From Pseudomonas viridiflava (GTDB lineage Bacteria > Pseudomonadota > Gammaproteobacteria > Pseudomonadales > Pseudomonadaceae): DNA of 64,000 bases. The notes under the pieces are model-generated. The model saw nothing but the letters and a program-made list of their open reading frames with translations, ran no database searches and was not told the DNA's origin. The translations under genes were made by a program, and so were the position numbers. Of the stretch, positions 52,122 to 61,491 are shown piece after piece. Numbering within the stretch: position 1 is the first letter of the stretch; every line of letters starts with the position of its first letter. Where the stretch lies: assembly GCF_003702045.1 (NCBI RefSeq), contig NZ_RBTP01000040.1:1-64000 (forward strand). Direction: 5' to 3'.

Positions 52122-53213
52122 ATGTTTGCGCTTGATCGGGACCTGGCTCAGGACATCGTCGACCGCGCCATGGCGATTCTGCCCTATAACGTCAATGTCA
52201 TGGACTATCTGGGCATCATCATCGGCAGTGGCGACCCCGAGCGTCTATGTACTCGGCACGAAGGCGCGCAGCGAGTGCTGGCCAACGGTCGAGTGGTGGA
52301 AATCGATTCCCAGGCCGCGCTGCAATTGGGCGGCGTGAAACCTGGGGTCAATCTGCCACTGATGCTCGATCACAAGCTGGTCGGGGTGCTGGGCATCACC
52401 GGCGAGCCGGACGAGGTCCGGGTCTATGGCGAACTGGTCAAGATGACCGCTGAAATGCTCATGGAGCATCGCCGCCAACAGGTGGATCGCCAATGGCGGC
52501 AGCAGCGCAGTGAGGACCTATTGGCGCGCCTGTTGCTGCAGGACTGTCCTGAAAGCCTTGTGGATGAAGCCCGGCAGTTGGGGCTGCAACCGCAGTTGCC
52601 ACGGCAGGCCGTACTGATCCAGCTTGAGGGGCAGAGTTCGATGGCCAGTCAGGTTGCCGGGTGGCTGGGTTCACGCTATGCCGACAGCTGGTTCGTACTG
52701 CGTGAGCCGACGTTGCTCTGCTGGTGCCGGGCGACCGGCAAGGACCGGGATGACGCGGCCTTGCTCAAGCAGTTCGACGAGCATCGTTGGCCGGTCGTGC
52801 GCATGGCGGTGGTCGAGCCTTCGGCGGACCTGCCGCAACTGCGCCAAGCCTGCGCGGCTGCCCGGGACCTGCTGGATTACGCCATTCAGGCTCGCCCCAC
52901 CCACAGGCTGCTGCCTCTGGCGGACCATCGCCTGCCGGTGCTGTTCTGGCGCCATCGCCATGACTGGCTGGCCGCCGACATCGCCGAGCCCGTCGGCCGT
53001 TTGCACCACCAGGGCCAGTTGTTCGAAACCCTGTGCGCCTGGTTCGATTGCAGTGGTGAGAGCCAGGCCTGTGCCGATGCGCTGGGTATTCATCGCAACA
53101 GTCTTCGCTACCGGCTGGACAGGATTGCTGAATTGACCGGTTGGAATCCCTACAAGACCGAGGACCTGTTTCGTTTGTATGTGGGTGTCCAGATCAACCC
53201 GCGCCAGCGCTGA
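52122..53213 (+). CDS. cdaR: Sugar diacid regulator CdaR/SdaR
   Basis: A 363-residue activator. The N-terminal sugar-diacid recognition domain (about residues 1-135) contains DYLGIIIGSGDPER and the LPLMLDHKLVGVLGITG block, and the PucR-type C-terminal helix-turn-helix (about 305-360) contains DALGIHRNSLRYRLDRI. E. coli CdaR senses glucarate, galactarate or glycerate and activates the gud and gar genes. GGGAG precedes the start. It lies directly before the glycerate kinase gene (111 bases). Confidence 0.93.
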   Translation: MFALDRDLAQDIVDRAMAILPYNVNVMDYLGIIIGSGDPERLCTRHEGAQRVLANGRVVEIDSQAALQLGGVKPGVNLPLMLDHKLVGVLGITGEPDEVRVYGELVKMTAEMLMEHRRQQVDRQWRQQRSEDLLARLLLQDCPESLVDEARQLGLQPQLPRQAVLIQLEGQSSMASQVAGWLGSRYADSWFVLREPTLLCWCRATGKDRDDAALLKQFDEHRWPVVRMAVVEPSADLPQLRQACAAARDLLDYAIQARPTHRLLPLADHRLPVLFWRHRHDWLAADIAEPVGRLHHQGQLFETLCAWFDCSGESQACADALGIHRNSLRYRLDRIAELTGWNPYKTEDLFRLYVGVQINPRQR

Positions 53214-53324
53214 GCACCGGTTTTGTTCACATGCCCGACAAGTGCAGAGAATCATTGTGCGCCGGGCAGACGGCAGCGCGGGGCAGGGGTGAGAACATCC
53301 CGTCACGGACCTGGAGAACAAACA

Positions 53325-54485
53325 ATGAAAATAGTCATCGCCCCCGACTCGTTCAAAGACAGCCTGAGCGCTCAAGCCGTGGCCATTGCCATTGCCAGCG
53401 GGCTGGCTGAGGTCTGGCCCGACGCCGAACTGATCCAATGCCCGATGGCAGACGGCGGTGAGGGCACCATCGAAGCACTGTTGGATGCCTGCAACGGCCA
53501 ACTGATGAGCGCGCAGGTCAGCGGCCCGCTCGGTGACATCGTCCAGGCGCAGTGGGGCTGGCTGGCGCAAAGCCGTACGGCGATCATCGAGATGGCCACG
53601 GCCAGCGGCCTGCAACTGCTTTCCCTCTCACAGCGCGATGCCTGCCGCACCAGCACCGAAGGTACAGGGCAACTGATGGCGGCAGCGCTGGACGCCGGTG
53701 CGCAGCGGGTCATTCTGGCCATCGGCGGCAGCGCCACCAACGATGGCGGCAGTGGCATGCTTTCGGCATTGGGTGCGCGCTTTCTGGGCGTTGACGATCA
53801 GCCCTTGCCGCGTGGCGGTCTGGCGCTGGCCGATCTGGCGCGCATCGACCTGAGGGCTCTGGACCCACGGCTGGCGTCCGTGGGGGTCGAGATCGCCGCC
53901 GATGTCGACAACCCGCTGTGCGGCCCGAATGGCGCCTCTCATGTGTTTGGCCCGCAGAAGGGCGCGTCACCCGAACAGGTGCAGGCACTTGATGCCGCGC
54001 TGGCGCATTTTGCCGATCACTCGGCTCAAGTGCTGGGGCACGATAGGCGCGACAGCCCCGGCAGCGGCGCAGCGGGTGGGATGGGGTTCGCGGCCAAGGC
54101 CTACCTGAATGCCTCGTTTCGCGCGGGTGTTGAAGTGGTTGCAGACCTGACAGGCCTCGCGCAGGCGCTGGTCGGTGCCGATCTGGTCATCACGGGCGAG
54201 GGCCGTTTCGATGCCCAGACGCTGCGTGGCAAGACGCCGCTGGGCGTTGCACGGATGGCCCAACGTCAGGGCGTACCGGTCATCGTTCTGGCTGGCACGC
54301 TTGGCGAGGGCTACGAGCAGCTTTATCAGCACGGCATCAGCGCCGCTTTCGCCTTGACCGGAGGCCCGATGAGCCTTGAACAAGCCTGCCGCGAAGCGCC
54401 GCGCCTGTTGCATGACCGTGCGCGGGACGTGGCGCGGATCTGGCAGTTGGCGGCCTCGACGAAAGCACCTGTCAGCACGTCGTGA
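53325..54485 (+). CDS. Glycerate 2-kinase (GarK/GlxK family)
   Basis: A 386-residue kinase of family 1. The opening is MKIVIAPDSFKDSLSA, followed by QCPMADGGEGTIEALL, the GGSATNDGGSGMLSALGA motif and SGAAGGMGFAAKAYLNA; all four blocks are family hallmarks. It phosphorylates D-glycerate to 2-phosphoglycerate, the last step of one glucarate/galactarate route and of glyoxylate use. GGAG precedes the ATG at 53325; an open frame upstream from 53223 is not family-like. It is paired with cdaR. Confidence 0.94.
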   Translation: MKIVIAPDSFKDSLSAQAVAIAIASGLAEVWPDAELIQCPMADGGEGTIEALLDACNGQLMSAQVSGPLGDIVQAQWGWLAQSRTAIIEMATASGLQLLSLSQRDACRTSTEGTGQLMAAALDAGAQRVILAIGGSATNDGGSGMLSALGARFLGVDDQPLPRGGLALADLARIDLRALDPRLASVGVEIAADVDNPLCGPNGASHVFGPQKGASPEQVQALDAALAHFADHSAQVLGHDRRDSPGSGAAGGMGFAAKAYLNASFRAGVEVVADLTGLAQALVGADLVITGEGRFDAQTLRGKTPLGVARMAQRQGVPVIVLAGTLGEGYEQLYQHGISAAFALTGGPMSLEQACREAPRLLHDRARDVARIWQLAASTKAPVSTS

Positions 54486-54491
54486 TGATTC

Positions 54492-54599
54492 GATTGTAGG
54501 GGTGGACGTGTCCGCGAAAGGGCCTCCACGCCCGACAACGATTCAGTGGCTCGCGGCCAAACGAAACGCCGCCCGGTCCACTCCCACAGTTCAGTCGTC
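54492..54599. repeat. Pair of inverted REP-type repeats
   Basis: TTGTAGGGGTGGACGTGTCCGCGAAAG (54494-54520) is the Pseudomonas REP pattern. A second, divergent copy lies in the opposite orientation near 54568-54599 (minus strand CTGTGGGAGTGGACCGGGCGGCG). They fill the gap between convergent genes and form a small mosaic element. Confidence 0.7.
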
Positions 54600-54635
54600 T
54601 CGCGGCGTAGAGGCATCTCAAGACAGGTTCGAGCC

Positions 54636-55118
54636 TCAACGCTCCAGTTTCAGCCTTTCGTGCCAGTCGGCAATCGATTCCTCGGGGTAGTTCTCAAACT
54701 GCCTGTCGCCCGGATGGGGATCGATCTCCACCCATGACGCTTTGGAGTCGAGCAGCATGTGTGTGCGCTCCGGCGGCATCGGCAGGGGCGTGTCGATGGC
54801 TGAGGCGAACGGGTGGATCAACTGCGGCCATTGCGGACTGAACAGCCACAGGCCGCTGCCGCAGAACTTACAGAAATGCCGCTCGGCGCTGCTGGTTTCC
54901 ACGTGATGATCCTTGCGGATTCGTGCGTGGTAGATCGAGATATTTTCCTTCCCTTTGACCTTCATGCTCGCCGCATCGCCGCTCAGGTTGATGGCATAGC
55001 CGCCCGCGCCTTGAGTCTTGCGGCAGATTGAGCAATAGCAGCGTTGATACGGGTAGGGATGCGGGCTGTTCAAGCTGAACTCCACCGCACCGCAATGGCA
55101 GGAACCTTCCAGATGCAT
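54636..55118 (-). CDS. GFA (Gfa/CENP-V) family zinc protein
   Basis: A 160-residue protein with the GFA cysteine pattern: CHCG near residue 7, CYCSIC near residue 27 and CKFCG near residue 83, which bind one structural and one catalytic-type zinc. The family includes glutathione-dependent formaldehyde-activating enzyme, but most members have unknown reactions. GAGGAGG precedes the start strongly. The gene appears isolated. Confidence 0.9.
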   Translation of the reverse strand: MHLEGSCHCGAVEFSLNSPHPYPYQRCYCSICRKTQGAGGYAINLSGDAASMKVKGKENISIYHARIRKDHHVETSSAERHFCKFCGSGLWLFSPQWPQLIHPFASAIDTPLPMPPERTHMLLDSKASWVEIDPHPGDRQFENYPEESIADWHERLKLER

Positions 55119-55332
55119 GGCAAACCTCCTCGGTTGTGCAAGCCGGTTTCGAGTACTTAGGGGTAGACAAGCCTGACCTCGGGTTGAGCGCGTTCATTCG
55201 TCGGGCTGTTCGCGTCGCCGTAAATGACTGCCGGTGCGGTTAAAGAACGGTCGGTTAATGTCGATACGCTGTGCGGTTGTCTGACGACTGTCGATCCCAT
55301 TACTGCCTTCCAACAACAAAAGAGCCCTGCCC

Positions 55333-56958
55333 ATGAATTTACGCACCCTCACTATCGCCCGCCGTGCGGGCCTGGGTTTTACCCTGATCTCCCTTCTGGT
55401 GGCGTTGCTGGGCTGGTTCGCGCTGGTGCAGATGTCGGCCATTCGCGAGAGTGAAGTGGCCGTTGAAACCAACTGGGTGCCGAGCATGCGAGTGGTCAAT
55501 GACGTGCGGGAAATCATGCTGCGCATTCGTACGATTTCCCTGCGCATGGCTCTGGACACGGACCCTGCGAGCATTTCCACCTACCGCGGGCAAATGGATG
55601 TGCGCCTTGGCGACCTGACCAAGAAGCTGGGCATTCTCAACGGCTTTGTTGACACCCCCGAAGAGAAGGTCCTCGCCGATCAGTTTCTGGTCACGATGGG
55701 GCAGTACCGCACTGCGCTGGATCGATCCTTCGTACTCGCCTCTCAAGGTGACAGCACCGGTCTTAACAAGCTCTTGCTGGCTGACATGAAGCAAATCGTC
55801 GACGGATCGGGCAAGCAGCTCAATGACCTGGCCGATTTCTATGTCACCAAGGTCGATGCCGAAGGCAAGGCGGCCGAGGCTCAATACAAGGCCTCGCGCA
55901 GCATCGTGCTGATATTCGTGGTACTCGCGGCTCTGGGCACAATCGGCCTGGCACTCTGGCTGACCCGCAGCATCGTCGGCCCGCTGCAACGCGCCGTCAG
56001 CGCCGCCGAGCATGTGGCTCAGGGCGATCTGACCCATCGCATCGAAGTGGATGGCGATGATGAGGTCACCCGACTGTTGCGTGCGCTGGAGCAGATGCAG
56101 GGCAACCTGCGCGATGCCATGCGCCACATCGGCAGCTCTGCCGGTCAGTTGGCGTCGGCGGCTACCGAACTCAATTCCGTCACCGAAGACAGCTACCGCG
56201 GGCTGAACCAGCAGAACGCCGAAATCGATCAGGCCGCCACGGCCATCAACGAGATGACCTCGGCGGTTGAAGAGGTGGCCCGCAACGCCGTGTCCACGTC
56301 AGACGCGTCCAGCCATTCCAGTGCTTCCGCGCAGGCGGGGCAGACTCGCGTGATCGAGACGGTGCAGTCGATCCAGACCCTGACCGAGAATGTTCAGGCG
56401 ACGTCGGTGCTGGTGCAGAGCCTGGCGGATCAGTCTCAGGACATCGGCAAGGTGCTGGACGTGATTCGCTCGATTGCCGAGCAGACCAACCTGCTGGCGC
56501 TGAACGCCGCCATTGAAGCGGCGCGCGCCGGAGAGTCGGGGCGCGGCTTTGCGGTGGTGGCCGACGAGGTCAGGGCGCTGGCGCATCGCACCCAACAGTC
56601 GACACTGGAAATCGACTCGATGGTCAATGCCATGCGCAGCGGTTCGGCCGAGGCGCTGGCGTCGATGACCACCAGCCGTGACCGTGCCAGTTCCACGCTT
56701 TCGCTGGCCAAGGGGGCAGGGGATTCGCTCAGCGAAATCACCTCGTCCATCAACCAGATATCGGAGCGCAACCTGGTGATCGCCAGCGCCGCCGAAGAGC
56801 AGGCCCAGGTTTCGCGTGAGGTGGACCGCAACATCGTCAACATCCGCGATCTCTCGATGCAATCGACCCAGGGTGCCAATCAGATCAGCGCTTCCAGCCA
56901 CGAACTGTCGCGTCTGGCCGCCGATCTGAATCAGGTCGTGGCGCGCTTCAAGGTCTGA
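55333..56958 (+). CDS. Methyl-accepting chemotaxis protein
   Basis: A 541-residue transmembrane chemoreceptor. Spans lie at about residues 12-34 and 193-213. The periplasmic sensor of about 155 residues is all-helical (four-helix-bundle type) and begins with [26 protein letters not shown] domain and the long signalling coiled coil follow, with the hairpin tip [34 protein letters not shown]. No CheR-tethering pentapeptide is present at the C-terminus (ends VVARFKV). The ligand is unknown. Confidence 0.95.
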   Translation: MNLRTLTIARRAGLGFTLISLLVALLGWFALVQMSAIRESEVAVETNWVPSMRVVNDVREIMLRIRTISLRMALDTDPASISTYRGQMDVRLGDLTKKLGILNGFVDTPEEKVLADQFLVTMGQYRTALDRSFVLASQGDSTGLNKLLLADMKQIVDGSGKQLNDLADFYVTKVDAEGKAAEAQYKASRSIVLIFVVLAALGTIGLALWLTRSIVGPLQRAVSAAEHVAQGDLTHRIEVDGDDEVTRLLRALEQMQGNLRDAMRHIGSSAGQLASAATELNSVTEDSYRGLNQQNAEIDQAATAINEMTSAVEEVARNAVSTSDASSHSSASAQAGQTRVIETVQSIQTLTENVQATSVLVQSLADQSQDIGKVLDVIRSIAEQTNLLALNAAIEAARAGESGRGFAVVADEVRALAHRTQQSTLEIDSMVNAMRSGSAEALASMTTSRDRASSTLSLAKGAGDSLSEITSSINQISERNLVIASAAEEQAQVSREVDRNIVNIRDLSMQSTQGANQISASSHELSRLAADLNQVVARFKV

Positions 56959-57078
56959 AACACCGACATCGACAGGGCTTGAGCGCGCTTGCCACTGACC
57001 GGCCGGGCGCGCATTATTGCACCCGGTCGCGAAGACCACCGTGCAGGTATGTCTTATCGATGGAGGCAGCTCAGCGTC

Positions 57079-58323
57079 ATGAACAATAACAATCAAACCT
57101 TCAGCAGTTGGCTGCGCTCGCCAGCCCATCATCAATGGCTGGCGCACGAGGGCCGGCGGCTGCTGACCTTCGCCAAGGCGGCAAAACTGGAAAACGGTTT
57201 TGGCAGTCTCGATGACTACGGTCGCCTGATGGTGGGGGCGAAAGCCGAAACCATGAACACGGCGCGTATGACCCATTGCTTTGCGATGGCGCATGCACAA
57301 GGCATCCCCGGTTGCGCTTCGCTGGTGGATCACGGCGTCACGGCGCTCAGCGGAGTGTTGCGCGATGCCGAGCACGGCGGCTGGTTCAGCGCGGCGCTGC
57401 AAGACGGCGGCACCGCAGCCAAACAGGCTTACCTGCATGCGTTCGTTGCCCTGGCCGCCAGTTCTGCGGTCGTCGCCGGAAGGCCCGGCGCTCAGGCGCT
57501 GCTGTCCGATGCGATTCAGGTCATCAACAGCCATTTCTGGAGCGACGAGGAAGGCGCGATGCGTGAATCCTTTGCCCGCGACTGGAGCGGTGAAGAATCC
57601 TATCGCGGTGCCAACAGCAACATGCACAGCACCGAGGCGTTCCTTGCGCTGGCAGATGTCACCGGCGACGCCCAATGGCTCGACCGGGCGTTGAGCATCG
57701 TCGAACGCGTCATTCACCAGCACGCCGCTGCCAATGATTTTCAGGTCATCGAGCACTTCACCCGTGACTGGCAGCCGCTGCCCGACTACAACCGCGAAAA
57801 TCCGGCAGACGGTTTTCGCCCCTTCGGCACGACGCCCGGCCATGCCTTCGAATGGGCGCGCCTGTTGCTGCACCTCGAATCGGCCCTGCGTCACGCGGGT
57901 CGCGCAGCCCCGGCCTGGTTGGCCGATGACGCCCGTCAACTGTTTGCCAACGCCTGCCGCTACGGCTGGAATGTCGACGGTGCGCCCGGCATCGTTTATA
58001 CCCTGGACTGGCAGAACAAACCGGTGGTTCGCCATCGTCTGCACTGGACCCATTGCGAAGCGGCGGCCGCGGCTGCGGCGCTGTTGCAGCGCACCGGCGA
58101 GCAGCAGTACGAAGAATGGTATCGGGTGTTCTGGGAATTCAACGAAACGCTGTTCATCGATTACGAGCACGGCAGCTGGCGTCATGAATTGAACGAGCAG
58201 AATGTGCCCAGCGAAGACATCTGGCCCGGCAAGCCTGACCTGTACCATGCGTATCAGGCCACGCTGTTGCCGGTATTGCCGCTGTCTCCGAGCCTGGCCA
58301 GTGGCTTGGCGGGGATGGACTGA
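57079..58323 (+). CDS. AGE-family sugar epimerase/isomerase (YihS/mannose isomerase-like)
   Basis: A 414-residue (alpha/alpha)6-barrel enzyme. Blocks shared with YihS-type aldose-ketose isomerases are RMTHCFAMA, SLVDHGVTALSG, EESYRGANSNMHSTEAFLA, EHFTRDWQPLPDYN, FGTTPGHAFEWARLLL and YTLDWQNKPVVRHR, which include the two catalytic histidines of the family. Such enzymes interconvert mannose, fructose and glucose or act on sulfoquinovose. No sulfoquinovose genes are nearby, so mannose/fructose is more likely. The start at 57079 has GGAGG 12 bases upstream; an ATG ten codons earlier is possible. Confidence 0.88.
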   Translation: MNNNNQTFSSWLRSPAHHQWLAHEGRRLLTFAKAAKLENGFGSLDDYGRLMVGAKAETMNTARMTHCFAMAHAQGIPGCASLVDHGVTALSGVLRDAEHGGWFSAALQDGGTAAKQAYLHAFVALAASSAVVAGRPGAQALLSDAIQVINSHFWSDEEGAMRESFARDWSGEESYRGANSNMHSTEAFLALADVTGDAQWLDRALSIVERVIHQHAAANDFQVIEHFTRDWQPLPDYNRENPADGFRPFGTTPGHAFEWARLLLHLESALRHAGRAAPAWLADDARQLFANACRYGWNVDGAPGIVYTLDWQNKPVVRHRLHWTHCEAAAAAAALLQRTGEQQYEEWYRVFWEFNETLFIDYEHGSWRHELNEQNVPSEDIWPGKPDLYHAYQATLLPVLPLSPSLASGLAGMD

Positions 58324-58339
58324 GACAGTGCCTGACGCC

Positions 58340-59428
58340 TCAGTGTGACGGCACGCGTTTATCGGTCAGGCGGATGATCTGGCGGGCCAGAAAGCTACCG
58401 GTCAGGATCACGCCGAACAGGCGCAAGGTCTGCATGGCCAGCACGAAGCCGACGTCGGCGTGGGTATCGATGGCGATGATTGCCATCGTATCCAGGCCGC
58501 CGGGGCTGGTGGCCAGGTAAACCGAGAGGTAATCCTTGTCCATCATCAGCGCGATCAGCCAGGCCGACAGGGCGCAGAGCACGATCAGCACCAGCGAGGC
58601 CAGAATCATCATCGGCAGCCGCCGCCAGACATACATCACGGTCGGGCGGTCAAAACGCAGGCCCACGTAGCAGCCGATGGCGCCGTAGCCCAATGGCAGC
58701 AGCCAGTGCGGGATGGTGATTTGCAACACACCGCTCAATTGCAGTGCGCCGCCCACGATCAAGGGCATCAGCAAAGCCCCTGCGGGCAATTTCGACCCCA
58801 GCAGCACGCCTACCACGATCACCGCCAGGCTCAAGCCGAAGTCCATCAGATTGAGCCCTTGCATCACCACGTTGTTGCTGGGCGCCTGAGCGCCACTGCC
58901 TGATGCGCCTATGAAGTGGCTGACCAGCGCACCGATCACTACCACGCAGACCACCCGCACGTATTGCATTGTGGCCACGACCCGCGAGTCGGCGCCGTAG
59001 TCTTCGGACATGGCAACCATCGCCGAAGCGGCCCCCGGTGAAGTACCCCAGGCCGCCGTGCTGCTCGGTATGCCTGCGAAGCGCACCAGCAACAGGCCAA
59101 CCCCGGCGCTCAGCACAACGGTCAGCACCGTGGCCAGCAACATCACGGGCCAGGACTCAAGGGCGGTCATCAGCACGCTGACCGACATCGCATGGGCGAT
59201 CAACACACCCACAGTGCCCTGGCCGAACTGAAAGAGTCGTTTGTTCATGCGGATGGTAGCGCCCGACACACCAAAAGCGATGGCGACCAGCATCGGTCCC
59301 AAAAACATCGCTGCGGGCATATTGATCAGTTTCAGCAGTTGACCGGCGCTGCCGGCAAGCAGGATCAGGGCCAGCCATTGGGCAGGCGGAGAAAGGGTGG
59401 GCAAAGACATACTGAAGGTACGTTGCAA
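58340..59428 (-). CDS. AbrB-family membrane transporter
   Basis: A 362-residue protein with about ten membrane spans and the internal duplication of the AbrB (ammonia monooxygenase-related) permease family. Each half has a segment like LGPMLVAIAFG or LLMPLIVGGALQLSG, with the AWGTSPGAASAMVAM and YLATSPGGLDTMAIIA pair as duplicated signatures. The TTG at 59428 is taken as start because GGGAGAA lies five bases before it; an ATG six codons later (59410) has no such site. It is divergent from a LysR regulator. The substrate is unknown. Confidence 0.85.
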   Translation of the reverse strand: MQRTFSMSLPTLSPPAQWLALILLAGSAGQLLKLINMPAAMFLGPMLVAIAFGVSGATIRMNKRLFQFGQGTVGVLIAHAMSVSVLMTALESWPVMLLATVLTVVLSAGVGLLLVRFAGIPSSTAAWGTSPGAASAMVAMSEDYGADSRVVATMQYVRVVCVVVIGALVSHFIGASGSGAQAPSNNVVMQGLNLMDFGLSLAVIVVGVLLGSKLPAGALLMPLIVGGALQLSGVLQITIPHWLLPLGYGAIGCYVGLRFDRPTVMYVWRRLPMMILASLVLIVLCALSAWLIALMMDKDYLSVYLATSPGGLDTMAIIAIDTHADVGFVLAMQTLRLFGVILTGSFLARQIIRLTDKRVPSH

Positions 59429-59561
59429 GAAGGTTCTCCCTGTTGTTGCGAGTGCTGCGAGTCAATCAACGGGCGTTGAGCCCTGATCGAGTGAGACAAG
59501 TATCGACATCACAACCCATCAAGTCTATTTTCTAATAATGATGAATTGATAACTTTGGTTG

Positions 59562-60473
59562 ATGAATATGGACCTGCGTGATCTAACGTACTTTGAAACC
59601 ATCGCCGAACTGGGCCATCTGGGTCGTGCCGCTGAAAAGCTCAATCGCAGCCAGCCCGCGCTGACCAAAAGCATTCAGCGCCTGGAAGAGTCATTCGGCA
59701 CCAAGCTGTTTCAGCGCGACGGGCGGAGGATCAAGCTGACACCGGTGGGCGAACTGCTTCAGGCGCGCGGCAAAGAATTGCAGCAGAGCATCGCCCAGAC
59801 CCAGCGCGAGGTACGGGATTTCGCCAGTGGCATGGTCGGTAACATTCGCGTCGGTTGCGCCGCGACGATGGCTGAACACTTGATGCCCAAACTGACCTCG
59901 GCCTTGTTGCAGCGCACGCCGGACGTGACCTTCAAGCTGGTGATCGGTCAGGACGACCTGCTGCGCGAATCGCTGCGCTCGGGGCAGTTGGACATGATCA
60001 TTTGCGCGCTGGCTCCCGATAGCGAGGGCGTGACGAGCTTCGCCGTACTGGAAGATGAAGCGGTGGTGATCGCCAGCAAGCAGCACCCGATCTTTAAGAA
60101 CAAGCCCCTGCACATGGGTGACCTGTGCGCTTACCGCTGGGTGCTGCCGCCGGTCAGCGTGTCATCACGTAAATGGCTGGACGCGACCTTCGCTGCGCAT
60201 GGTTTGCCTTTGCCAACGGTGCAGATCGAAGCCAACTCCATCTCGCTGCTGCCCAACCTGATCGCCCAGAGCAACCTGCTCAGTTTCGTTGCACGCGAGT
60301 CGCTGGAGTTCGGCAAGACCATGCAGCATTTGCGCGAGGTGCCGTTGGCGCAGACCACCATGAAACGCACCATCGGCGTCACACTGCGCAGCGGCGGCTA
60401 CCTGTCGCCAGCCGCGCAGGGCATGCTGCAAATGCTGCGCGACAACGGCGGGGATTTTCTGGTGTGGGCCTGA
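59562..60473 (+). CDS. LysR-family transcriptional regulator
   Basis: A 303-residue regulator. The N-terminal helix-turn-helix (residues 4-62) contains FETIAELGHLGRAAEKLNRSQ and PALTKSIQRLEESFG, and the effector domain begins near residue 90 (IRVGCAATMAEHLMPKL). It is divergent from the AbrB-family transporter gene with about 130 bases between, including the AT-rich stretch around 59520-59560, so it probably controls that transporter. ATG at 59562 is the first methionine; 59568 is equally possible. Confidence 0.9.
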   Translation: MNMDLRDLTYFETIAELGHLGRAAEKLNRSQPALTKSIQRLEESFGTKLFQRDGRRIKLTPVGELLQARGKELQQSIAQTQREVRDFASGMVGNIRVGCAATMAEHLMPKLTSALLQRTPDVTFKLVIGQDDLLRESLRSGQLDMIICALAPDSEGVTSFAVLEDEAVVIASKQHPIFKNKPLHMGDLCAYRWVLPPVSVSSRKWLDATFAAHGLPLPTVQIEANSISLLPNLIAQSNLLSFVARESLEFGKTMQHLREVPLAQTTMKRTIGVTLRSGGYLSPAAQGMLQMLRDNGGDFLVWA

Positions 60474-60531
60474 AAATGTTGAACTCAGGCGCTGGACTTT
60501 GAACGCCGCTGGGTTAGCCTTTTGTGGTGCG

Positions 60532-60548
60532 GACACGTGGAACGTGTC
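60532..60548 (+). terminator. Hairpin after the LysR gene
   Basis: GACACGT pairs with ACGTGTC around a GGA loop, followed by TGATTGTTTG, 58 bases after the stop. The stem is short and the U tract interrupted. Confidence 0.45.
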
Positions 60549-60580
60549 TGATTGTTTGTCACTCACAGGAGTCACTCGCC

Positions 60581-60799
60581 ATGCACACACCGTCTTGCTT
60601 AGGCACCTGCCTGAAGCACGCCTTACCTGTCCACCGGTTTGGCGGCGACCAGTCGCCTCTGAATGACGCCGACGCCGATGAAGACCGCGACCCCGAGGCC
60701 TACCTTGACCTGGACATCCTCGGCCTGGACGACTTTGTCGACGCAGACAAACTTGACCCCGTCGTGACCGGTGATATCGGGTCTTCCACGCTGGGCTAA
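60581..60799 (+). CDS. Small acidic protein of unknown function
   Basis: A 72-residue protein with AGGAG nine bases ahead of its ATG. The N-terminal third is neutral to basic and has two cysteines (CLGTCLKHALPVHRF). The rest is very rich in Asp (DADADEDRDPEAYLDLDILG, then DDFVDADKLDP). There is no signal peptide or membrane span. The composition could suit metal or protein binding, but no family is recognised. It lies between a LysR gene and a convergent deoxyribosyltransferase-like gene. Confidence 0.6.
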   Translation: MHTPSCLGTCLKHALPVHRFGGDQSPLNDADADEDRDPEAYLDLDILGLDDFVDADKLDPVVTGDIGSSTLG

Positions 60800-60824
60800 G
60801 GGGGCCTGCGCGTGACCGGATTCG

Positions 60825-61322
60825 TCACCGCTTGCTCAAATACAACGCCAGCGCTTCGGCCCCAAGCTCCACCGTAGAGCTGGTCCCGGCCCAACTGCAC
60901 GCGAGCATCAGGTTGCGGGGCAGGGCGAAGTCTTCGACCAGGAATCCACTGCCGTCGACTCCATCGTTATCGTGCGGTATCAGCTCGCGCAGCGAATCCA
61001 CGGGTTCGAAATACGCCCAGACCGGCTTGTCGAGCGCCACCGCCATGCCCACTTCGAACGCTGTTCCCGAATCCGGCTCCAGCCCTCGAAAGACATTAAG
61101 GTTGGCCAGCACCGCTGTGCAGCGCTGGATCATCGCCACGTTCATCGTGTAGATCTGCCGTGCCATCTCGTGGGGCGGCAGTGCGGTGGGCACGTCGTTG
61201 TCGAACGGATACAGCCCTTCAAGACCGTGCGCAGTACAAAGCGCCTTGAGGTAGCGGCCATACTCGACCGCATCCGGTCTGAACACATCGAAGCCTGCGA
61301 GATAAATCAATGGCGTCTGCAT
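60825..61322 (-). CDS. Nucleoside 2-deoxyribosyltransferase-like protein
   Basis: A 165-residue protein of the nucleoside 2-deoxyribosyltransferase superfamily. The opening is IYLAGFDVFRPDAVEYGRYLK and the catalytic glutamate lies in EPDSGTAFEVGMAVALDKPVWAY. Members move deoxyribose between bases or cleave modified nucleotides. The start at 61322 is the methionine directly before the first beta strand; 64 upstream codons are not family-like. It is divergent from the FAN1 gene. Confidence 0.85.
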   Translation of the reverse strand: MQTPLIYLAGFDVFRPDAVEYGRYLKALCTAHGLEGLYPFDNDVPTALPPHEMARQIYTMNVAMIQRCTAVLANLNVFRGLEPDSGTAFEVGMAVALDKPVWAYFEPVDSLRELIPHDNDGVDGSGFLVEDFALPRNLMLACSWAGTSSTVELGAEALALYLSKR

Positions 61323-61491
61323 CGTCGTCTCTCTACCTGTGAACATCGGCCTCGATTCTACGGCGGGTCGGGCTGACGTTGAAGTGTGCCATTGATCGGG
61401 CCGTACGCTCAAAACCGGTTTTTGCCGTGGCATCTGTACGGATAGCCAGTATCCTTGGCAGGTCTGCCTACTTGCTGTGTGATCGTTGGCC

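Noticed and set aside
56299..58248. Long minus-strand open frame of 649 codons across the chemoreceptor and isomerase genes
   Set aside because: It spans two well-supported genes on the other strand and has no recognisable domain.
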